DNA of 64,000 nucleotides from an uncultured Collinsella sp. (GTDB lineage: Bacteria > Actinomycetota > Coriobacteriia > Coriobacteriales > Coriobacteriaceae). The notes under the pieces are model-generated. The model did not search any database. It was not told where the DNA came from and saw only the letters and a program-made list of their open reading frames with translations. Of the stretch, positions 19,101 through 27,442 are shown one piece after another. The translations under genes were made by a program, and so were the position numbers. The first letter of the stretch is position 1; every line of letters starts with the position of its first letter. The stretch spans positions 1-64,000 of the forward strand of contig UQLA01000004.1 in NCBI GenBank assembly GCA_900541745.1, in the 5' to 3' direction.

Positions 19101-20475
19101 CGTGATCGGCCAGTCCATTGCAAGCTGGGGCGTTATGTCGCCAGATGCCACAGTACCCCACGCGGTGCCGTGGCCGCAGCACACGGGCTTTTTGGCCACC
19201 GTCAACGAGCAACTGCAGCATATTACTTGGACGCGAGGCGCATCGGCATTTGCAACGCAGCCCGTGGGTGCCGCAGGCTGTGGCCCGGCATCGTTTAGCG
19301 TAAGCAACAACGGCAGGTGCGTGCTCTATGTAGAGAACACCGATGGCAAGGTGGGGCAAACCTACGACGAAGAAGGCAACCCGGTAGCAGTGATGGGCAA
19401 GCACTTCCGCATCTTCGCCAGCACCTTGGCAGGCGATCTGTTCACGGAGCCGTTCGTGATGTGCGAGCTGGACCATCCCATCGATCAGATAACGACATTT
19501 TTGACGTCGGGAGGCATGCTCTCCGCGCTCGCCACGCACATTGTGAGCGCGGAGAAGAGCGAGGCAGAGCTGCACGGCATCGAAGTGCCCTTGGTGGCGT
19601 GTGCCACTCCGACGGGCGCGGTCGCTACCTCGGGCGCGGTGGTGCCCGGAGCAGCAGGCGAATCCTTCATGGTCACGGTGCGAAACGACGGCAACACCTT
19701 GCTGACCGCCGGCACGATCGATCTGTACCGAGAGGGCTCCAGCCAGCCGTTCTCCAGCGCATCCATCGGATTCGGAGCGAACGCACGCATGGCTTCGATC
19801 TACGATCCAGAGCTTGCCGAGGACGCTTCGGCCAACGACATGGCACGCGTGAAGTACGCGCTCGAGACGCTGGGCACACGTTTTGCGACGCACCCGCTGG
19901 TAGCCGACAACGGCAACGCCGTGCTGGCACCGGGTTGCACGGCACAGTTCCGCATGAGCTTCGCCATCCCCGAGAGCTGGAGCGACGAAGTGGGCAAACG
20001 CGTAACGCTGTATGCGAAGGCGCGTAATCTGGTGGCGCACGATCCCGTAACGCTCGAGGAAATTCGACCGGGGGCAAACTCGGCGCTGGGTGCCGTACTG
20101 CACGAGCTTCATGTGCCCGACGCGGCATGCGAACGCTCAGAAGTTCAGGTCGGCGTATGCGACAGCGCGGATACGACAGGACTTCACGACGCCCCGATGA
20201 CGGCGGACGGCGATGGTGGCTCAAGTGGCGGCGGTTCCGGCACGGGAGGCAGCTCCGGTGGCGGCAGCAGCTCTGGCAGCGGCAAGGACCGCGGTAATAA
20301 CAAGCGCTCCGGAAAAGCGGGCGCGCTTGCGGGCACGGGCGATGCCAACGCTCCCCTCACGGCAGCCGCTGCAGCACTCGCCGCGGCAGGCGCCGGCCTC
20401 GTCGCCTACAGTGCCCGCCGCACGGCGCTCGAGATCGACACCGCCAATGAGGCCAATTCGGATAGGCCTCGCTAG
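16103..20475 (+). CDS. Large Tat-exported, cell-wall-anchored protein, frameshifted near 16800
   Basis: One gene read in two frames. It starts at ATG 16103 after GGGAG (MLDRRSLLVAGASSLASIML, a twin-arginine-like signal ending in SANA). The first frame is in register to TFTQIGQV (about 16800). The coding sense then continues one frame over with QSASGADNLATFTLEDKF, and from there runs uninterrupted to 20475. Repaired length would be about 1457 residues. Early residues form a carboxypeptidase-regulatory-like beta domain (IPIKGAQVTL, TTDDEGTAIFEV). The C-terminus has a Gly/Ser linker, LAGTGD, a hydrophobic stretch and SARR, a class E-like LAxTG sorting signal. Function is unknown. The frameshift may be real decay, phase variation or a sequence error; no slippery run is present. 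Confidence 0.8.
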
Positions 20476-20526
20476 CTCCTAGTTACTTTTGTGAGAGACA
20501 CCGACTCGGCTCATCGAACATCAAAT

Positions 20527-20556
20527 GGGCTGGTTCTGGATACCCAGAGCCAGCCC
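20527..20556. terminator. Hairpin between convergent genes
   Basis: Arms GGGCTGGTTCTGG and CCAGAGCCAGCCC (12 of 13 paired) with a 4 nt loop lie between the surface protein gene and the leftward membrane gene. It probably serves as a bidirectional terminator. Confidence 0.65.
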
Positions 20557-20564
20557 ATTACGCA

Positions 20565-21149
20565 TTAGATGTCGTCAGAGGAGTCGAGTTCTGCCTCGAG
20601 CTTGGCACGGCGTCTTTTCGCCGTGAAAAACGTTGCGCACAGGGCAGCAAACGTGGCCGCGAAAATCGTCGCACCGCAGAACACGCCCGTGACCAGGTTC
20701 GCCAACCAAAAGACGCTTTCGAGCGGTACGATCTGCGCCTCAGCGATGCAGCGCATTGCGGCAATAACAAGCGCGAACGCGGCGCCGCTAAGACCGCTGA
20801 CAAGCAGGAAATATCCAACAGGAAGATGCTCGGTTTGCCCAAAACGATTGGTATCGACATAGCCCTTCCGCGTTTGCAGTCCTGCGCAAATCAACATCAC
20901 GAGAACGAACCACAAATACATGGCTGCCTCGAACGGCGTTGCAAAGCCATGCGGCATTTCACCGGCGTCGCTGTGAACCCACGCAACCTGTCGAGCTATA
21001 AACTGGTAGAAAAAGATCATCAACATGCCAAACGAAAGCAGCACGAAACCAATCTTGTAGATCTTCGCGTTCTCAGCCTCCAGGCGCTCATCCTTTAGGC
21101 CGGCATATTCACGCCACTTTTGCACGAGTTTCAGATCTTCAAATTTCAT
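20565..21149 (-). CDS. Four-TM membrane protein paired with an XRE regulator
   Basis: 194 residues. A ~30-residue polar N-terminus (LVQKWREYAGLKDERLEAENAK) is followed by four TM segments (GFVLLSFGMLMIFFYQFIA, AAMYLWFVLVMLICAGL, VGYFLLVSGLSGAAFALVI, VTGVFCGATIFAATFAAL) and a basic/acidic tail (FFTAKRRRAKLEAELDSS). It follows a small helix-turn-helix gene by 9 nt. This pairing of a XRE repressor with a small integral membrane protein is common in Coriobacteriia and Firmicutes, but its role is not known to me. Confidence 0.82.
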   Translation of the reverse strand: MKFEDLKLVQKWREYAGLKDERLEAENAKIYKIGFVLLSFGMLMIFFYQFIARQVAWVHSDAGEMPHGFATPFEAAMYLWFVLVMLICAGLQTRKGYVDTNRFGQTEHLPVGYFLLVSGLSGAAFALVIAAMRCIAEAQIVPLESVFWLANLVTGVFCGATIFAATFAALCATFFTAKRRRAKLEAELDSSDDI

Positions 21150-21158
21150 AGTGAACTC

Positions 21159-21389
21159 CTAAAGAGTATTAGGGTCGGCGTCGGTTTCGTCTTCCCAAAA
21201 CAAGTCGTTCAACGTAACGCGTAGCGCTTTACAGATTGCCACGCACAGATTGAGCGTGGGGTTGTAGCCGCCCGCCTCGATCAGGCCAATGGTCTGGCGC
21301 GTAACGCCCACGGCCTGGGCCAAGTCGGCTTGCGAAAGGCCAGCCGCCGCGCGCGCCGCCTTCATGCGAAGGTTTTTCTTACCCGGCAT
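21159..21389 (-). CDS. XRE-family helix-turn-helix regulator
   Basis: 76 residues: MPGKKNLRMKAARAAAGLSQ, then ADLAQAVGVTRQTIGLIEAG and YNPTLNLCVAICKALRVTLNDLFW, a single Cro/C1 domain. AAAGGAG 4 nt before the ATG sets the start; upstream in-frame codons lie in the promoter. It leads a two-gene operon with the 4-TM protein. The promoter is flanked by inverted copies of ATGACAGA, which fits autorepression. Confidence 0.92.
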   Translation of the reverse strand: MPGKKNLRMKAARAAAGLSQADLAQAVGVTRQTIGLIEAGGYNPTLNLCVAICKALRVTLNDLFWEDETDADPNTL

Positions 21390-21429
21390 GGAGCTCCTTT
21401 CGTAAATGTGGACAGGTATCCGTTGCAAC

Positions 21430-21479
21430 ATGACAGAAATATATTGCATTCATCAAAAGATGTCAACTATATCTGTCAT
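21430..21479 (-). promoter_or_regulatory. Promoter with flanking operator half-sites for the XRE operon
   Basis: On the minus strand TTGACA (21461-21466), a 17 nt spacer and TATATT (21438-21443) form a near-consensus sigma-70-type promoter. It is bracketed by ATGACAGATATA (upstream, 21468-21479) and TATATTTCTGTCAT (21430-21443), an inverted pair. A repressor bound at both would cover the promoter. Confidence 0.8.
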
Positions 21480-21595
21480 TATGAAAACCATGTTCGTCAT
21501 CGCCATGCGGACACAACAACTTCGATTCGCTATTCAAACTTACTCGGACAGAACCGACTCGGTTTCGTCCAAGTAAACGCTGTTCCACCAAATTC

Positions 21596-21609
21596 CGAAC
21601 GATTGTTCG
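21596..21609. promoter_or_regulatory. LexA-like SOS box upstream of the topoisomerase operon
   Basis: CGAACGATTGTTCG is a perfect CGAAC-N4-GTTCG palindrome, the LexA operator form of Gram-positive bacteria and Actinobacteria. It ends 16 bp before the -35 element of the promoter at 21626-21654. No lexA gene is in the window to confirm local usage. Confidence 0.6.
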
Positions 21610-21625
21610 ATGGATTTCGTGTTGG

Positions 21626-21654
21626 TTGGAATCGCCTATGGGCTGGGCTATGCT
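21626..21654 (+). promoter_or_regulatory. Probable promoter of the topoisomerase operon
   Basis: TTGGAA, a 17 nt spacer and TATGCT lie about 55 bp before the start codon of the B-subunit gene. It is a fair match to a housekeeping promoter and lies directly downstream of the LexA-like box. Confidence 0.5.
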
Positions 21655-21708
21655 ACCTTGACTATCTATATGACTTAAACGCAGCAAAGGAGCACCGAGA
21701 GAGCGAGT

Positions 21709-23706
21709 ATGGCAAAAAACACCGCAAACTATGGTAACGACAGTATCCGCCAGCTCAAGGACGAGGAGCGCGTACGTCTGCGCCCCGCCGTTATTTTTGG
21801 CTCGGACGGACTCGACGGCTGCGCGCATGCCGCCTTCGAGATCCTGTCCAACGCCGTTGACGAGGCGCGCCAGGGCTACGGCAAGCTCATCACCCTTACC
21901 GCCTTTCGCGATGGCTCCATTCAGGTAGAGGACAACGGTCGCGGCTGCCCGCTCGACTGGAACCCTTCCGAGAAGCGCTTTAACTGGGAGCTCGTCTTTT
22001 GCGAGCTCTACGCTGGCGGCAAGTACAACAACAACCAGGGCGGCGACTACGACTTCTCGCTCGGTACCAACGGCCTGGGTTCGTGCGCGACCCAGTACGC
22101 CTCCGAGTACATGGACGTCACAGTTTGGCGCGACGGCAACAAGTACTCCCTGCACTTTAAAAAGGGCAAGGTCGTCGGCGCCAAAAAGAAGGCACTCGAG
22201 ATTGAGCCCAGCGACGAGGAACGCACCGGCACCACCATCAAGTGGCGTCCCGATCTTGAGGTCTTTACCTCGATCAGCATTCCCCACGAGTGGTATCGCG
22301 AGACCATGCGCCGCCAGGCCGTGGTCAACGCCAACGTGACCTTCCGTCTGCGCATCGAGGGCGACGATGGCGAGTTTTCCGAAGAGGACTTTTGCTACCC
22401 CAAGGGCATCGAGGACTATGTGCTCGAGAAGGTCGGTGCCGACTACCTCACCGAGCCCTTCTTTATCGAGGCTGACCGTCGCGGTCGCGATCGCGAGGAC
22501 CTGCCCGACTACAACGTAAAGATCACCGCGTGCATGTGCTTCTCGCGCACCTTCATGATGCAGGAGTACTACCACAACTCATCGTGGCTCGAGAACGGCG
22601 GCTCGCCCGAGAAGGCTGCCCGCAGCGCCCTCACCAGCACCATCGATGCTTACATTAAGCAACAGGGCAAGTACAACAAAAACGAGAGCGGCATTAAGTG
22701 GCAAGACGTCCAGGACTGTCTGGTGCTGGTAACCAACTGCTTCTCCACCCAGACGTCCTACGAAAACCAGACCAAGAAGGCCATCAATAACCGCTTTATC
22801 CAGCAGGCCATGACGGCATTCTTTAAGGAACGCCTCTCGACCTACTTGATCGAGAACAAAGACGCCGCCAACAAGATCATGGAGCAGGTGCTCATCAACA
22901 AGCGCTCGCGCGAGAATGCCGAGAAGACGCGCCAGAGCATCAAGACCAACTTGCAGCAGAAGACCGACATGGCCAACCGCGTGCAGAAATTCATCGACTG
23001 CCGCTCCAAGGACAAGAGCCGTCGCGAGATCTACATCGTAGAGGGCGACTCGGCAGCAGGCGCCATTCGAACCTCGCGCGATGCCGAGTTCCAGGGCGTC
23101 ATGCCCGTCCGAGGCAAAATCCTCAACTGCCTGAAGGAGGACTATCCGCGCATCTTTAAGTCCGACATCATCATGGACCTTATGCGCGTGCTGGGCTGCG
23201 GTGTGGAGATCAAGGACAAGCGCATCAAGAACCTCGGCGCCTTTGACCTGGACAACCTCAACTGGAACAAGGTCATCATCTGTACGGACGCCGACGTCGA
23301 CGGTTATCACATCCGCACGCTCGTGCTCACCATGCTCTACCGCCTGGTGCCCACACTTATCGACGAGGGTTACGTGTATATCGCCGAGTCGCCGCTCTAC
23401 GAGATCAACTGCAAAGAGAAGACCTACTTTGCCTACACCGAGCTCGAGAAGAACGGCATCCTTAAGGAGATCGGCGACCAGAAGTGTTCCATCAACCGCT
23501 CCAAGGGTCTTGGTGAGAACGATCCGGACATGATGTGGCTCACCACCATGAACCCCGAGACGCGCCGCCTGATCAAGGTGGAGCCCGAAGACGTCACCAA
23601 GATGGAGACCATGTTCAATCTGTTGCTGGGCAACGACGAGGCAGGCCGCAAGCGCCATATCTCCGAGCACGGCAAGGAATATCTGGACCAGCTGGACCTG
23701 CAGTAG
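21709..23706 (+). CDS. Type IIA topoisomerase B subunit (GyrB/ParE family, divergent)
   Basis: 665 residues. The GHKL ATPase boxes are EILSNAVDEA, VEDNGRGCP and SLGTNGLGSCATQYAS; the last differs from the usual GLHGVGASVVNALS. A transducer domain follows, then the TOPRIM domain with EGDSAAGAIRTSRD and CTDADVDGYHIRTL, ending in the GyrB C-terminal block RSKGLGENDPDMMW. The length is close to ParE, with no long GyrB insertion. It hydrolyses ATP to drive strand passage with the A subunit encoded 45 bp downstream. Divergent ATP-binding boxes suggest a second topoisomerase of topo IV type rather than housekeeping gyrase (inference). The start follows AAGGAG-like sequence 14 nt upstream and a host-like leader. 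Confidence 0.9.
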   Translation: MAKNTANYGNDSIRQLKDEERVRLRPAVIFGSDGLDGCAHAAFEILSNAVDEARQGYGKLITLTAFRDGSIQVEDNGRGCPLDWNPSEKRFNWELVFCELYAGGKYNNNQGGDYDFSLGTNGLGSCATQYASEYMDVTVWRDGNKYSLHFKKGKVVGAKKKALEIEPSDEERTGTTIKWRPDLEVFTSISIPHEWYRETMRRQAVVNANVTFRLRIEGDDGEFSEEDFCYPKGIEDYVLEKVGADYLTEPFFIEADRRGRDREDLPDYNVKITACMCFSRTFMMQEYYHNSSWLENGGSPEKAARSALTSTIDAYIKQQGKYNKNESGIKWQDVQDCLVLVTNCFSTQTSYENQTKKAINNRFIQQAMTAFFKERLSTYLIENKDAANKIMEQVLINKRSRENAEKTRQSIKTNLQQKTDMANRVQKFIDCRSKDKSRREIYIVEGDSAAGAIRTSRDAEFQGVMPVRGKILNCLKEDYPRIFKSDIIMDLMRVLGCGVEIKDKRIKNLGAFDLDNLNWNKVIICTDADVDGYHIRTLVLTMLYRLVPTLIDEGYVYIAESPLYEINCKEKTYFAYTELEKNGILKEIGDQKCSINRSKGLGENDPDMMWLTTMNPETRRLIKVEPEDVTKMETMFNLLLGNDEAGRKRHISEHGKEYLDQLDLQ

Positions 23707-23751
23707 CAGCAAATCGATAACGACGGCCCATAAGAAGTTCAAGAGGAAATC

Positions 23752-25992
23752 GTGGCAAAGAAGAAGACGAAGAACCAGCCAAAGAAAAAGCAGGTCAACG
23801 CCGAGAACGTCATCGGCCTGCACTCCGAGGTCACTGATCAGCCGATTACGCAGACGCTCGAGGTCAACTACATGCCCTACGCCATGAGCGTCAACGTCTC
23901 GCGTGCGTTCCCCGAGATCGACGGCTTTAAGCCCTCGCACCGCAAGCTGCTCTACACCATGTACAAGATGGGTCTGCTCAAGGGCGAGCGCCAGAAGAGC
24001 GCCAACATTGTGGGTCAGACCATGAAGCTCAACCCGCACGGCGATGCCGCGATCTACGAGACGATGGTGCGCCTGGCGACGGGCAACGAAGCGCTGCTTG
24101 CGCCCTTCGTGGAGTCGAAGGGCAACTTTGGCAAGTACTATTCGGGCGACCTGAGCTACGCCGCCTCGCGTTACACCGAGGCCAAGCTCTCCCCCATCAG
24201 CGCCGAGATCTTCAAGGACATCGACAAGGACCCGGTCGACTTCGTCGACAGCTACGATGGCGCCATGAAGGAGCCGCGCCTGCTGCCCACCACGTTCCCG
24301 AACATCCTCGTCTCGGCCAATAAGGGCATCGGCGTCGCCATGGCGTCCGACATCTGCGGTTTCAACCTCAACGAGGTCTGCACCGCCACCATGCACTACC
24401 TGCAGGATCCCGACTGCGACCTGCTTGAGTATATGCCCATGCCCGACTTCTCGACCGGCGGCGAAATTATCTACCGCCGCGAGGAGATGGAAAAGATTAT
24501 CGAGACCGGCCTTGGCAGCTTCCAGATCCGCTCCCGCTGGCGCTGGATTCCCGAAGAGCGCATCATCGAGGTCTACGAGATCCCCTACACCACCAAGACC
24601 GATGTCATCATCGAACGCATCGTCAAGCTCTCCAAAGAGGGCAAGGTCAAGGAGATCGCTGACATCCGCGACGAGACCGACCTCTCGGGTCTGCGTATCG
24701 CTATCGACCTTAAGCGCGGCGTCGCCCCCGACAAGCTCATGGCCAAGCTCTATCGCTCGACCACGCTGCAGGATTCGTTCTCGTGCAACTTCAACGTGCT
24801 CGTCGACGGCTATCCCCGTGTTATGGGCGTGCGCCAGATTCTGCACGAGTGGGTCAAGTGGCGTATTGAGTCCACGCGCCGCCGCATTAACTTTGACCTG
24901 GGCAAAAAGTCCGAGCGCCTGCACCTGCTGCACGGCCTCGAGGCGATTTTGCTCGACATCGACAAGGCGATCGCCATCATCCGCGGCACCAAGCTCGAAG
25001 CCGAGGTCGTGCCCAACCTTATGAAGGGTTTCGACATCGACGAGACCCAGGCCGAGTTTGTTGCCGAGCTTAAGCTCCGCAACATCAACGAGGAGTACAT
25101 CCTCAACCGCACCAAGGACATTGCCAAGCTTGAGGGCGAGATTGCCGAGCTTGAGGAGATCCTCTCCAGCGAGGAGAACATCAAGAAGGTCATCAGCGAC
25201 GAGCTGGCCGCGGTCAACAAGAAGTACGTGATGCCGCGCCGCACGGGCAGGATCGAGCCCCATGAGGTCATCGAGGTAAGCCTGGAGCCCGAGGTCGAGG
25301 AATATCCGGTTACCATCATGCTTTCGCGCGATGGCTACCTTAAGAAGATGACGGACCGCGTACTCAAGAAGGCGGCCACGCTCAAGTACAAGGACGGCGA
25401 CAAACCCTTTATCGAGTTCCCGTCCTCCAACACCCACGAGCTGCTGGTCTTTACCAACAAGAGCCAGGTGTACAAGTGCAAGGTTGCGGCGTTTGAGGAC
25501 ACCAAGTCGGCTCAGCTGGGCTCGTACCTACCGACCGATCTTGAGATGGAACCCGACGAAAGTGTCATCTGGGTCATCGACCCCGAGGACTACAAGGCCG
25601 ACGTGCTATTTGTCTTTGAGAACGGCCGCGTGGTGCGCGTCGCGCTTTCTGGATACGTCACCAAGACCAACCGCAAGCGCCTCAAGAACGCCATCTACGG
25701 TGGCAGCAAGCTGCTGTATGCCCAGGTGCTCAAGGAAGATCGCGACATCGCGCTGGTCTCGAGCGACTACCGCCTGATGAACTTCAACACGTCGCTGCTC
25801 AAGACCAAGACGACTACCAACACGCAGGGTGTCCAGGCCTTTACGGCCAAGAAGGGCCGCTCGGTCACCACCGTCGGCACAACCGAAGAAATCCTTGGCG
25901 CCGGCGTCTCGGCCGAGAAGTTCACCGCGCAGAGTCTGCCCTCCGCCGGTGCCCTCATGAAAGAAAACGACATGCCGAGTTTGTTTGACTAG
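23752..25992 (+). CDS. Type IIA topoisomerase A subunit (GyrA/ParC family, divergent)
   Basis: 746 residues from a GTG start preceded by AAGAGGAA. After a Lys-rich tail, the winged-helix core reads PSHRKLLYTMYKMGLL, SANIVGQTMKLNPHGDAAIYETMVRLA and SYAASRYTEAKLS, with catalytic Tyr141. Then comes LPTTFPNILVSANKGIGVAMASD. A coiled-coil gate follows (LEGEIAELEEILSSEENIKK), then beta-pinwheel blades. I do not see the QRRGGKG GyrA box, consistent with a ParC-like or other non-gyrase A subunit. It is cotranscribed with the B subunit. The last 40 residues include VGTTEEILGAGVSAEKF. Confidence 0.9.
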   Translation: MAKKKTKNQPKKKQVNAENVIGLHSEVTDQPITQTLEVNYMPYAMSVNVSRAFPEIDGFKPSHRKLLYTMYKMGLLKGERQKSANIVGQTMKLNPHGDAAIYETMVRLATGNEALLAPFVESKGNFGKYYSGDLSYAASRYTEAKLSPISAEIFKDIDKDPVDFVDSYDGAMKEPRLLPTTFPNILVSANKGIGVAMASDICGFNLNEVCTATMHYLQDPDCDLLEYMPMPDFSTGGEIIYRREEMEKIIETGLGSFQIRSRWRWIPEERIIEVYEIPYTTKTDVIIERIVKLSKEGKVKEIADIRDETDLSGLRIAIDLKRGVAPDKLMAKLYRSTTLQDSFSCNFNVLVDGYPRVMGVRQILHEWVKWRIESTRRRINFDLGKKSERLHLLHGLEAILLDIDKAIAIIRGTKLEAEVVPNLMKGFDIDETQAEFVAELKLRNINEEYILNRTKDIAKLEGEIAELEEILSSEENIKKVISDELAAVNKKYVMPRRTGRIEPHEVIEVSLEPEVEEYPVTIMLSRDGYLKKMTDRVLKKAATLKYKDGDKPFIEFPSSNTHELLVFTNKSQVYKCKVAAFEDTKSAQLGSYLPTDLEMEPDESVIWVIDPEDYKADVLFVFENGRVVRVALSGYVTKTNRKRLKNAIYGGSKLLYAQVLKEDRDIALVSSDYRLMNFNTSLLKTKTTTNTQGVQAFTAKKGRSVTTVGTTEEILGAGVSAEKFTAQSLPSAGALMKENDMPSLFD

Positions 25993-26024
25993 GACGACGG
26001 CAACGAGATCGTTAGATACTTCGC

Positions 26025-26083
26025 AAAGCGACGAGGCCCGGAACGCAACGGCATTGCGCCCGGGACTCGTCGCTTTTCTTCTC
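26025..26083 (+). terminator. Strong terminator of the topoisomerase operon
   Basis: AAAGCGACGAG pairs with CTCGTCGCTTT (26066-26076), with inner CCCGG/CCGGG and ACGCAA/TTGCG arms, and TTTTCTTCT follows. It lies 30 bp after the A-subunit stop. Confidence 0.88.
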
Positions 26084-26088
26084 AACTA

Positions 26089-26137
26089 TTTTTTAACGCA
26101 GATAAATTGATTTCTGCTTATTTTTCTGCGTAAAAAA
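26089..26137. repeat. A/T-rich inverted repeat
   Basis: TTTTTTAACGCAGA and TCTGCGTAAAAAA are inverted across a 22 nt A/T-rich interval. It lies between the terminator and the ATPase gene repeats. It may be part of that gene's promoter region or a second terminator. Confidence 0.55.
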
Positions 26138-26174
26138 TGTCAGCGCCACTGCTTCGATGCCCTTTGGTCAGTCG

Positions 26175-26231
26175 TTAGCAAAACTTGCAAAAGTTAGCAA
26201 AACTTGCAAAAATTAGCAAAACTTGCAAAGG
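26175..26231 (+). promoter_or_regulatory. Three tandem 19 bp repeats in front of the ATPase gene
   Basis: The unit TTAGCAAAACTTGCAAAAR is repeated three times head to tail with no spacer. Each contains the dyad GCAA-AAC-TTGC. The third copy runs into the ribosome binding site (GCAAAGGAG). Such iterated dyads in a 5' leader look like an operator array, probably for the ATPase's own C-terminal winged helix (inference). Confidence 0.75.
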
Positions 26232-26238
26232 AGCTACC

Positions 26239-27333
26239 ATGGAGTACAGCAAGAACCCCTTTACCCCGACGTTCGGAAGCGTCCCTCCCTTTCTAGCGGG
26301 TCGCGAGCATATCCTGCGTGACATCAACCGTGGCTTCATCAACGGCCCGGGAGATCCCAACCTGTCAACCATTTTTACTGGCGCAAGGGGAACGGGCAAA
26401 ACGGCGCTTCTCTCGCTCCTTTCAGAAACGGCGCTTGAACACGGCTGGATCGCAGCAAATGTCTCCGCCATGCCAGGCATGCTCGAAGATATTATCGAGC
26501 GAACCAAAGAAGCCGCAGATAGCTACCTCTCACAGCCTCACGCGCGCATAAACGGCGTTCAAATTGGTCCAGTGGGCATCGATTGGACATATGCTCAAGA
26601 GGCCCAGGGCAACTGGCGCACACGTATGAATGGCATCTTTAAGCAACTCAAAAAACATGACATCGGACTTCTCATCACCATCGATGAAGTCACTGTCGAT
26701 CTTGATGAAATGCTCCAATTTGCCTCTGTTTACCAGCACTTTGTGCGCGAAGGTAAAAAAGTCGCCCTACTCATGGCAGGACTACCCTACAAAGTATCGG
26801 CGTTGCTGCGTAACGATTCCGTCTCGTTCCTCAGGCGTTCCCAATATCATCAGTTGGGACGAATCACTGACGTTGAAATTGCAAACGCATTCCGCAAAAC
26901 CGTTGAGGCCGGAGGCCGCTCAATCACGCCAGAAGCGCTCGAGGATGCCGTGAAGGCCGTCGACGGATTTCCCTATATGATGCAGCTCGTCGGATATCGC
27001 ACATGGGATGTTTCGGAGAACTCGCCCAAAATCAGTGCACCTGATGTACAGCAGGGTTCTCTGCTTGCCCGCATGGAGCTGCGCGATCGAATTCTCGAAA
27101 CGACCTATCGGGAGCTTTCCGATAAAGACATTGAGTTTTTACTCGCGATGCTGCCCGATTCTGGCCCCAGCAGGGTCTCGGAGATAGCCAAACGCATGGG
27201 CGTCGCCAGCAACTACGCAAGCCAATACAAACGCCGCCTCCTGGAGGACGGCGTCATTGGAGAGCGCGGGCGTGGTCTCGTTGGCTTTGACATTCCCGCG
27301 TTCAGGGAATTCTTGAACGAGAAGGCGTTTTAG
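26239..27333 (+). CDS. AAA ATPase with C-terminal winged helix
   Basis: 364 residues of the archaeal-ATPase-like STAND/AAA group: FLAGREHILRDINRGF, Walker A GARGTGKT at 48-55, Walker B LLITIDEV, and a sensor arginine region FLRRSQYHQLGRI. The last ~70 residues form a winged helix (LLAMLPDSGPSRVSEIAKRM, NYASQYKRRLLEDGVI). AAAGGAG 5 nt before ATG 26239 sets the start; the upstream frame reads only repeats. Such proteins are abundant in gut Actinobacteria and Bacteroidetes, and their role is unknown. A broken paralog lies at 11.5 kb. Dedicated repeats upstream suggest self-control of copy number. Confidence 0.88.
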   Translation: MEYSKNPFTPTFGSVPPFLAGREHILRDINRGFINGPGDPNLSTIFTGARGTGKTALLSLLSETALEHGWIAANVSAMPGMLEDIIERTKEAADSYLSQPHARINGVQIGPVGIDWTYAQEAQGNWRTRMNGIFKQLKKHDIGLLITIDEVTVDLDEMLQFASVYQHFVREGKKVALLMAGLPYKVSALLRNDSVSFLRRSQYHQLGRITDVEIANAFRKTVEAGGRSITPEALEDAVKAVDGFPYMMQLVGYRTWDVSENSPKISAPDVQQGSLLARMELRDRILETTYRELSDKDIEFLLAMLPDSGPSRVSEIAKRMGVASNYASQYKRRLLEDGVIGERGRGLVGFDIPAFREFLNEKAF

Positions 27334-27360
27334 CACGCCGGAATTGTCCGCGGAAGCATC

Positions 27361-27432
27361 AACGCATGGCAATCAGCATTCCTCTTGGTAAGGATAGCAA
27401 GCATTTTCCACCAACACCGATTGCCATGCGTT
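27361..27432. repeat. 14 bp perfect inverted repeat around a 44 nt loop
   Basis: AACGCATGGCAATC (27361-27374) and its exact complement (27419-27432) lie between the ATPase gene and the convergent flavoprotein gene. No T-run follows on either strand. It may be a bidirectional terminator or an intergenic repeat. Confidence 0.7.
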
Positions 27433-27442
27433 CTTCTTGCCC

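Noticed and set aside
17647..20112. 821-codon minus-strand frame opposite the surface protein gene
   Set aside because: No ribosome site and Arg/His/Ala-biased composition typical of antisense reading.
22579..25437. 952-codon minus-strand frame opposite the topoisomerase genes
   Set aside because: It is an antisense shadow of two strongly conserved genes, rich in Val/Leu/Asp as expected of reversed GC-rich codons.
26175..26231. Replication iterons or a plasmid origin
   Set aside because: No replication initiator gene is adjacent, and the array overlaps a gene leader, which suits an operator better.
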